DNA of 64,000 nucleotides from Spirosoma sp. SC4-14 (GTDB taxonomy: Bacteria; Bacteroidota; Bacteroidia; Cytophagales; Spirosomataceae): contig NZ_CP147518.1 of assembly GCF_037201965.1 (NCBI RefSeq), forward strand, positions 7,185,001 through 7,249,000, in the 5' to 3' direction. Of the stretch, positions 58,919 through 64,000 are shown in pieces; within the stretch, counting starts at the first letter, position 1; every line of letters starts with the position of its first letter. The position numbers and the translations under genes were made by a program. The notes beneath the pieces were generated by a model, which was not told the DNA's origin, made no database searches, and saw only the letters and a program-made list of their open reading frames with translations.

Positions 58919-59845
58919 TTAGTTTTGCCTGGGCATCGTAAGCGCCATAAGCCATGCTTTACAGACCTCGGGCCAGGTAGCTAGTGAGCCAAATTTTGCA
59001 GTCCGAAGTCCATATCCATGTCCCCCTTTCGGATATAAGTGCATCTCAACCGGAACTCCGTTTTTCAGACAGGCCAGATAATAATTTATACTATTCTCAA
59101 CGGGAACCGCCTTATCATCCTCAGAATGTACTAAAAACGTTGGTGGCGTCTTATCTGATACCTGCAATTCGTTGGAAAAATAGGCAATCATATCGGGTGA
59201 TGTATTCAGTTTCCCCAGCAATTTATCGCGAGATCCCGTATGTGCCTTTTCGCCGAAGGTAATGACCGGGTACATCAGAATGGAAAAATTAGGCTTAGCC
59301 TGTTCGCTGGCGGCAGTCCCCCGATGATAATGGGTTGAAAGCGTCGATGCCAGATGCCCACCAGCCGAAAAGCCCATTACACCAAGCTTATTGGGGTCGA
59401 TATTATACTTAGCCGCATTCTGCCGGATTAACTTCATACCCTGCATGGCATCTAAAAGCGGAACCTCCTGCTGATTGGTCATGAGTTTTGGATCGGGCAA
59501 GCGATATTTCAGTACAAAAGCGGTAACGCCTATTTCATTGAACCATTTGGCAATATCGACGCCCTCATGTCCCGATGCCAGAATCGAATAGCCTCCGCCG
59601 GGGCAAATCATTACGGCCACCCCATTGGCCTTATCTTTGGGAGGCAAATAGGCCGTGAGCGTTGGCACTGAAACATTGCTGATACGCATAATGCCATCGC
59701 TCCCCGGATCTGATTTCTCATCAATTTGTACACCAGCAATAGCATTGGGGATAGCGCCATCCGGCCATACGTTCAGCACTTCCTGCGAACGAGCAACCTG
59801 GGTAAGAAGCATAGTAAAACCAATCGTAAGAAATAAGGCACGCAT
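58919..59845 (-). CDS. Secreted alpha/beta hydrolase (esterase-like)
   Basis: About 308 residues, starting MRALFLTIGFTMLLTQVARS (signal peptide) at 59845; the frame opens at 59914 but overlaps the neighbour's end. The alpha/beta hydrolase core shows AVMICPGGGYSILASGHEGVDIAKWFNEIGVTAFVLKYRLP, then LGVMGFSAGGHLAST (nucleophile Ser in GFSAG), PPTFLVHSEDDKAVPVENSI (Asp) and HLYPKGGHGYG (catalytic His). This is the pattern of BD-FAE/xylan esterase-like enzymes, often in plant-polysaccharide degradation. Substrate is not determined. Confidence 0.87.
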   Translation of the reverse strand: MRALFLTIGFTMLLTQVARSQEVLNVWPDGAIPNAIAGVQIDEKSDPGSDGIMRISNVSVPTLTAYLPPKDKANGVAVMICPGGGYSILASGHEGVDIAKWFNEIGVTAFVLKYRLPDPKLMTNQQEVPLLDAMQGMKLIRQNAAKYNIDPNKLGVMGFSAGGHLASTLSTHYHRGTAASEQAKPNFSILMYPVITFGEKAHTGSRDKLLGKLNTSPDMIAYFSNELQVSDKTPPTFLVHSEDDKAVPVENSINYYLACLKNGVPVEMHLYPKGGHGYGLRTAKFGSLATWPEVCKAWLMALTMPRQN

Positions 59846-59881
59846 AGAATAAAGAGGATTAGCGGGACATTTCATGAATAC

Positions 59882-59906
59882 AAAAAAGCCGACCAGTAGG
59901 TCGGCT
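59882..59906 (-). terminator. Intrinsic terminator of the serine hydrolase gene
   Basis: AGCCGACC-TACT-GGTCGGCT hairpin on the minus strand followed by TTTTTT. Lies between the serine hydrolase stop and the esterase start, so the two are independent transcripts. Confidence 0.88.
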
Positions 59907-59910
59907 CTAC

Positions 59911-61152
59911 TCATATTTCAACTTCGGTATCGCCAGATACATCGTCGGCTTTCGGACCTCCATGCAATACCTCTATAAGTTCTTTAACCCGATAAACCGT
60001 TTTATTATAGCGATTTCCCAGCATAATGATTACGTATTCATCTTTCGGACTGAACCAGAACATGGTATTATACCCTTTCCACCAACCCGAGTGATAAATA
60101 TATTCGGGTTGCTTATCATCATCCAGCATCATCCGGAAACCATACCCGTAGTTTTTCGCTCCTTTTCGTTCAAAACTTCGTGGAACAAAAGCTTCCTGTA
60201 GGGTCTTTTTCTGTAAAACACAATTGCCACTAAGCGCCCGATACCATCGAAACAGATCATCGACCGTCGAATAAATGCCTTTGTCGCCCACAACATCATC
60301 GTAATAATCTTTCGGAATCCGGCGATTCCATTGATAGCCCGCTGTTTTATGGTGATTAAAGGCTTCGTTCTTAGTGGTAGCAACAAACGTTTGATGCATG
60401 CCTAGTGGCTCAAAGATCGCTGAATGGATATAGGATTCGTAGCTTCTACCCGTAACTTTTTCAATGATCGACGCCAGCACCATATAGTTTGTGTTGCTAT
60501 AGCTGAACCCCCTTCCCGGAATGTTATAAGCTCTTGGCGTAGGTTTTACCGTTGCAAACCAGTGCATAATAGTTGCATTGGTTGGATAGGGCTTTTCTTT
60601 TTTATAAAAATTCACCTTCATACTGTCATCGAAAGCATACTGATAGTTGGGCAAACCGCTTCGGTGACACAACAACTCACGAATCGTGATTCCGTGATAA
60701 GGGAAATCCGGATAAAATTTCTGAATAGTATCCTCAAAAGTAAGCTTTCCCAGCTCTATTAATTTCAGTGTTCCAACCGCCGTAAATGTTTTGGAAAGCG
60801 ACGCCAGTTGAAATTTCGAATCCTCGACCAGCGTATCGCGTTCACCCCGTTCAAAGTGGCCCAATCCGAAACAATGCTTATAAAGCACAATACCTTTTTG
60901 TGCAATCAGCACATTTCCGTTGAGCCCTTCCCGAACTTTCTGGTGAATAATTTGCTCAATTTGCTGCGTCTTCTCATCGGCATTGATCTGCTGCCGAACC
61001 GCTTGCGTCTGTTCAGGACTCAGAGCTTGTTCATCGGCACAATTCCGCAACGCATTGGCCGATTTATTTAGCTGTTTATCTGTGCTTTGCCCGCACGATA
61101 TAACGATGTAAACCCAAGCAATTGCACTTATCCAACTTCTCACTTTTTTCAT
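59911..61152 (-). CDS. Beta-lactamase-fold serine hydrolase, lipoprotein
   Basis: About 413 residues beginning MKKVRSWISAIAWVYIVISC; the box VISC gives a lipoprotein signal, with lipid on the Cys. The catalytic SxxK is in LASLSKTFTAVG (about residue 115), and the YxN motif is in GFSYSNTNYMVLASI. A HSGWWKGYNTMF segment stands in for the third motif (KTG/HxG). The class includes peptidases, esterases and penicillin-binding-like enzymes. A GTG at 61158 is a less likely start. Preceded by a hydrophobic DNA-poor gap and followed by its own terminator. Substrate unknown. Confidence 0.87.
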   Translation of the reverse strand: MKKVRSWISAIAWVYIVISCGQSTDKQLNKSANALRNCADEQALSPEQTQAVRQQINADEKTQQIEQIIHQKVREGLNGNVLIAQKGIVLYKHCFGLGHFERGERDTLVEDSKFQLASLSKTFTAVGTLKLIELGKLTFEDTIQKFYPDFPYHGITIRELLCHRSGLPNYQYAFDDSMKVNFYKKEKPYPTNATIMHWFATVKPTPRAYNIPGRGFSYSNTNYMVLASIIEKVTGRSYESYIHSAIFEPLGMHQTFVATTKNEAFNHHKTAGYQWNRRIPKDYYDDVVGDKGIYSTVDDLFRWYRALSGNCVLQKKTLQEAFVPRSFERKGAKNYGYGFRMMLDDDKQPEYIYHSGWWKGYNTMFWFSPKDEYVIIMLGNRYNKTVYRVKELIEVLHGGPKADDVSGDTEVEI

Positions 61153-61292
61153 CCACACTAGCCTTGCACTCCTGTCGTACTCAAAAAAATCTATTTCTAC
61201 AAAAATAGAGATTCGCTTTCTACGGTGTGTATCTGTTTTTATAAAAACTGATTAAAACTGAGGGCATGGCCCTGAGTCACCTAAAATGCCCC

Positions 61293-62837
61293 CTACCAAC
61301 GGTGGCTGGGCCTGTTTGGAGCCGGACGGCTAAGGGTACGATTTCCTGTATTCCTGTTCAGAACGCCCGTTTTACGGAGACTAATATAGCCTCCTACACT
61401 CTTTGGCAATAATTGCCCTGCATCGACAGCAAGCGATCCCGTTACCACGGCTCCACCAAGCATATTGACCGGAACACCAAGTGTGAAAAGACCCGAAAAC
61501 TGGCGGGGCAGATTGATAAACGGCACATCGTAGGTCCCGGCATTGATGCTATAGGACAGGCGCGATGTCAGATCAATTTTATCGAATAATAACGCGCTGA
61601 TTCCAACATGAAAGACACTAACCCGGTTGTTGGCAATAGCGCTGCTATATGTCGACAACTCGGAATTTACTTCCGCTTTGGGCATCAAAAAGGGAGTACC
61701 TATCGTACGGCCAAAATACGTCCATCCGTCAACGAACTGGCTATGGTTGAAATAATTGTCGCGTCCCCGTCGCTTCGGATCATCGATCACGAACTCATCG
61801 CCCCCCTGGCTACCCGTAAATAGATATTCGAATGTAAACTGGCGAAGAAAAAAAGCAGCCCCTGTTGGCTGATTCAGGTTTTTTAGACGTACACCATTCA
61901 AGCCATCCTGTATGTTAGTACCGTAAAATAGCGAACCATCATCGTAGAGGAATTGTCGGTAAGCATAAAGATTCCAGCCATCAAAACTTATATCAGTTGC
62001 CAGATCAACAGAACCTAAATGATTACCAATTCGATTATCCTCAAACGAGGTCAGATTGCTGTCACTTGTATAATCATTACCTCGAGTGCCTAAAAATACA
62101 TTAGGATAATAACGTAGGCTTGAAGGCAGCTTACCATCTACGGCAACGACAGGGCCCAATATTTTAGGATCGGCATAACCACCCCAGATAACCTGATGAT
62201 TGAATCCGCCATAAAACCGAATTCGCCAGGATGGTTTACCTAGCCGCAGGTAGAAATATTTGTGGTGAAGGTACGACCCTTTTACAATTCGGTCTGAATT
62301 TTCGAACCACCCATGAGCCAGCATTCCCATTACGGACACAACGCCTTTTGTAAATCCTATTGGGGTAAAGTTTGGCAGTCCAATTTGTATTTTAGGAATT
62401 GGTAGCGCATTTCCCGACCAGGCATAGGCACCAGTAGTTAACAACGTATCGACCAGGCCAACTATTTCCTTTCGACGACCGGCGTATAATTCAAAGGCAC
62501 CAATTCGGCCTTTCACATAGGCTTCTGTTAGTAATACCTGGCTTGTCTGGCCAGCATTAGCTACAACATTTACACCGTATCCCCAATCGCTTTTGGGTCG
62601 ATGCCCCGTACTATCGGCAGCCCGATAGTCGGAATGTAGCGTTGCATTCAGTCGTAGAGAAGGCGCTTGTAATGGAACCGCCCCATATTGATTTGCACGT
62701 AACCAGAAAGGCGTTTGCGATGACGCCCCCATACTTCCGACTTCTATTGAGTACTGATTAATTCGCTGACCGTAAGAAGGAAAATTACTAATCCATAAGA
62801 ACCATACAGTACAACTACAAAAAATAGCGATTCTCAT
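61293..62837 (-). CDS. Capsule assembly Wzi family outer-membrane protein
   Basis: A 514-residue outer-membrane beta-barrel of the Wzi family. A signal peptide (MRIAIFCSCTVWFLWISNF) is followed by SYGQRINQYSIEVGSMGASSQTPFWLRANQYGAVPLQAPS, the usual start. Many amphipathic strands are seen, among them RYYPNVFLGTRGNDYTSD and FIINDPKRRGRDNYFNHSQF-like segments (DDPKRRGRDNYFNHSQFVDG at about 365). Wzi binds capsule at the cell surface in E. coli; in Bacteroidota it is annotated in exopolysaccharide loci. The glycosyl-phosphotransferase gene precedes it on the same strand, supporting a polysaccharide locus that continues beyond the window. Confidence 0.85.
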   Translation of the reverse strand: MRIAIFCSCTVWFLWISNFPSYGQRINQYSIEVGSMGASSQTPFWLRANQYGAVPLQAPSLRLNATLHSDYRAADSTGHRPKSDWGYGVNVVANAGQTSQVLLTEAYVKGRIGAFELYAGRRKEIVGLVDTLLTTGAYAWSGNALPIPKIQIGLPNFTPIGFTKGVVSVMGMLAHGWFENSDRIVKGSYLHHKYFYLRLGKPSWRIRFYGGFNHQVIWGGYADPKILGPVVAVDGKLPSSLRYYPNVFLGTRGNDYTSDSNLTSFEDNRIGNHLGSVDLATDISFDGWNLYAYRQFLYDDGSLFYGTNIQDGLNGVRLKNLNQPTGAAFFLRQFTFEYLFTGSQGGDEFVIDDPKRRGRDNYFNHSQFVDGWTYFGRTIGTPFLMPKAEVNSELSTYSSAIANNRVSVFHVGISALLFDKIDLTSRLSYSINAGTYDVPFINLPRQFSGLFTLGVPVNMLGGAVVTGSLAVDAGQLLPKSVGGYISLRKTGVLNRNTGNRTLSRPAPNRPSHRW

Positions 62838-62878
62838 AGATTAAGAAACAGATAAGCCACTGGCAGGCATCGGTACGG

Positions 62879-64000
62879 CTATTTGCCACGGCCTTGAACC
62901 ATCACCCGAACCGTTTGAGCAATGATCCACATATCGAACAGGAATGATCTGCGTTCGGGATAGATCAGGTCATACCGCAACCGCTGCACCATCTCTTCGA
63001 TACTGGAGGCATAACCAAACTTAATCTGCCCGATTGAGGTAATTCCTGGTTTTACTTTGAGTAAGCTTTTATATTCTGGAGCAACTTCAACAATCTGGTC
63101 GATAAAAAACTGTCGCTCGGGTCGCGGCCCAACCACAGACATCTCCCCTCTGAGCACATTATAGAACTGAGGAAGCTCGTCCAGACGCGTCTGTCGCATA
63201 AAGCGTCCCCAGGGTGTAATCCGTTGATCCTGGTCGCCTGCCGACAACACAGGCCCCCCCTGCTCAGCGTTGACATACATACTCCGAAACTTATAAATCA
63301 GGAAAGGTTTTCCATCTCGCCCAACTCGCTCCTGCGCGTAGAAGATGGGGCCTTTGGAGCTTAACCGCGTCATCAAAGCAACCAATAGAAAAAATGGTGC
63401 TCCCACCGTCAATATACCAACAGAAAAAGCAATATCGAATCCTCGCTTCAGCGTATTGATCCGAAAATCGGCCAGCATCTGCGAAGACAAATTCAACACT
63501 GGCAAAAAATCGTGGTATTCGACAGAAGCCCCACGAGCCAGAAAGCCCCTAAAGTCAACAAGTAATTTTACCTGATAATCAACATCTTCTGCATCATCAA
63601 CAATGCGTTTCAACCGCTTATTATCAATGTATGGCATACAGCAATAAACACAATCGATTTGGTTTAGACGAACATACTCCAGTAGTTCATCGTAAGTCCC
63701 TCTGAGCAAACCAGCCGTTTCATCAGCAGGTTCATCGAAGTACCCATAAAAATGAAATCCCATTTCTGGATGGGCATCGTAAAAACCTCGGATGGTAGTT
63801 GCTAATTTACCGTACCCTACTACAATATAACGTCGATTATTATACCCCCTGGCTCGGTATTCCTTCAAAAAAACCAACCCACCAATCCGAAAAGCAATAC
63901 CCAGCATGGCGAACAAACCATAGGTGAATGCCAGATGCTCCCTGGAATAATAATAGCCTTTGACTGCTACCCAGTAAATAGCGATTACAGCTACATGGAA
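62879..64000 (-). CDS. Undecaprenyl-phosphate sugar phosphotransferase, 5' end cut by window edge
   Basis: Transfers a sugar-1-phosphate, typically glucose or galactose, from UDP-sugar to undecaprenyl phosphate to begin exopolysaccharide repeats. The frame is open to base 64000, so the N-terminal membrane helices are partly missing (about 373 residues seen of roughly 460). A Rossmann-like domain begins at RRYIVVGYGKLA. The C-terminal bacterial sugar transferase domain contains FYAQERVGRDGKPFLIYKFR, then RQTRLDELPQFYNVLRG and GPRPER, the catalytic and substrate-binding block. It precedes wzi on the same strand. A WcaJ/EpsE-like role is likely, but sugar specificity is not resolved. Confidence 0.93.
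   Translation of the reverse strand, partial: FHVAVIAIYWVAVKGYYYSREHLAFTYGLFAMLGIAFRIGGLVFLKEYRARGYNNRRYIVVGYGKLATTIRGFYDAHPEMGFHFYGYFDEPADETAGLLRGTYDELLEYVRLNQIDCVYCCMPYIDNKRLKRIVDDAEDVDYQVKLLVDFRGFLARGASVEYHDFLPVLNLSSQMLADFRINTLKRGFDIAFSVGILTVGAPFFLLVALMTRLSSKGPIFYAQERVGRDGKPFLIYKFRSMYVNAEQGGPVLSAGDQDQRITPWGRFMRQTRLDELPQFYNVLRGEMSVVGPRPERQFFIDQIVEVAPEYKSLLKVKPGITSIGQIKFGYASSIEEMVQRLRYDLIYPERRSFLFDMWIIAQTVRVMVQGRGK

Overview
This is chromosomal DNA of a Bacteroidota bacterium. Gene content and style fit Cytophagales, close to Spirosoma; that genus is my inference from overall resemblance. Pointers seen in the sequence: a type IX secretion (T9SS) sorting domain on the M4 protease, a relic of a SusD gene, promoters of the Bacteroidota form TTG/TTTG-N19-21-TAnnTTTG, few Shine-Dalgarno sequences, a YtxJ-type bacillithiol-linked protein, and an alpha/beta-fused 2-oxoacid dehydrogenase E1. 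No rRNA, tRNA, CRISPR array, phage or intact insertion sequence was recognised.

Layout. 1-1.7 kb: galE and a left-truncated rfbB (nucleotide-sugar supply), matched at the right edge (61.3-64 kb) by a Wzi-type capsule assembly protein and a right-truncated initiating sugar-phosphate transferase. 1.8-8.8 kb: housekeeping genes (SirB1-like protein, phosphopantetheinyl transferase, WD40 protein, DivIVA-domain protein, folB, ytxJ, waaA, rsgA). 8.9-18 kb: a decayed Uma2-family gene, cystathionine beta-synthase, a small exported protein, a two-gene AAA-ATPase + TOPRIM-like cassette (the best defence-system candidate), an M1 aminopeptidase, an ABC permease with a His/Glu-rich loop, GNAT and hemC. 18-27 kb: Hsp20, nrdB, a glycosyltransferase, recX, an S41 protease, a small outer-membrane-like protein, an aquaporin and ffh. 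27.4-37 kb: a small exported protein, the SusD relic, a secreted endonuclease/exonuclease/phosphatase protein, carB without its allosteric domain, a phosphohistidine phosphatase lipoprotein and an M4 protease secreted by T9SS. 37-42.7 kb: a blaI-type repressor with two tandem M56 sensor proteases under a clear operator, then a NarL-type two-component pair. 42.8-52.3 kb: an unusual SDR, DUF547, a GMC oxidoreductase with its gluconate-dehydrogenase-subunit-3 partner, a DUF3748/YidR-like protein, a DASH cryptochrome and a LemA-TPM-TPM operon. 52.4-61 kb: nuoJ and a nuoI carrying an unusual seven-copy FRPTMKP repeat tail, fused E1, DUF1573, prohibitin-like protein, esterase and serine hydrolase.

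A theme across the window is the number of long, often perfect, intergenic inverted repeats (arms 10-31 bp). Many are bidirectional terminators between convergent genes, sometimes with the stop codons inside the stem. Others lie in divergent regions or in a 5' leader (hemC), where termination of a flanking gene cannot explain them, and several share sequence with each other, so a dispersed repeat family is likely.

The most interesting items are the AAA/TOPRIM cassette (11.8-13.5 kb), the NuoI repeat tail (53.0-53.9 kb), the hemC leader hairpin and repeat family, and the blaI operator with two dyads exactly 20 bp apart.
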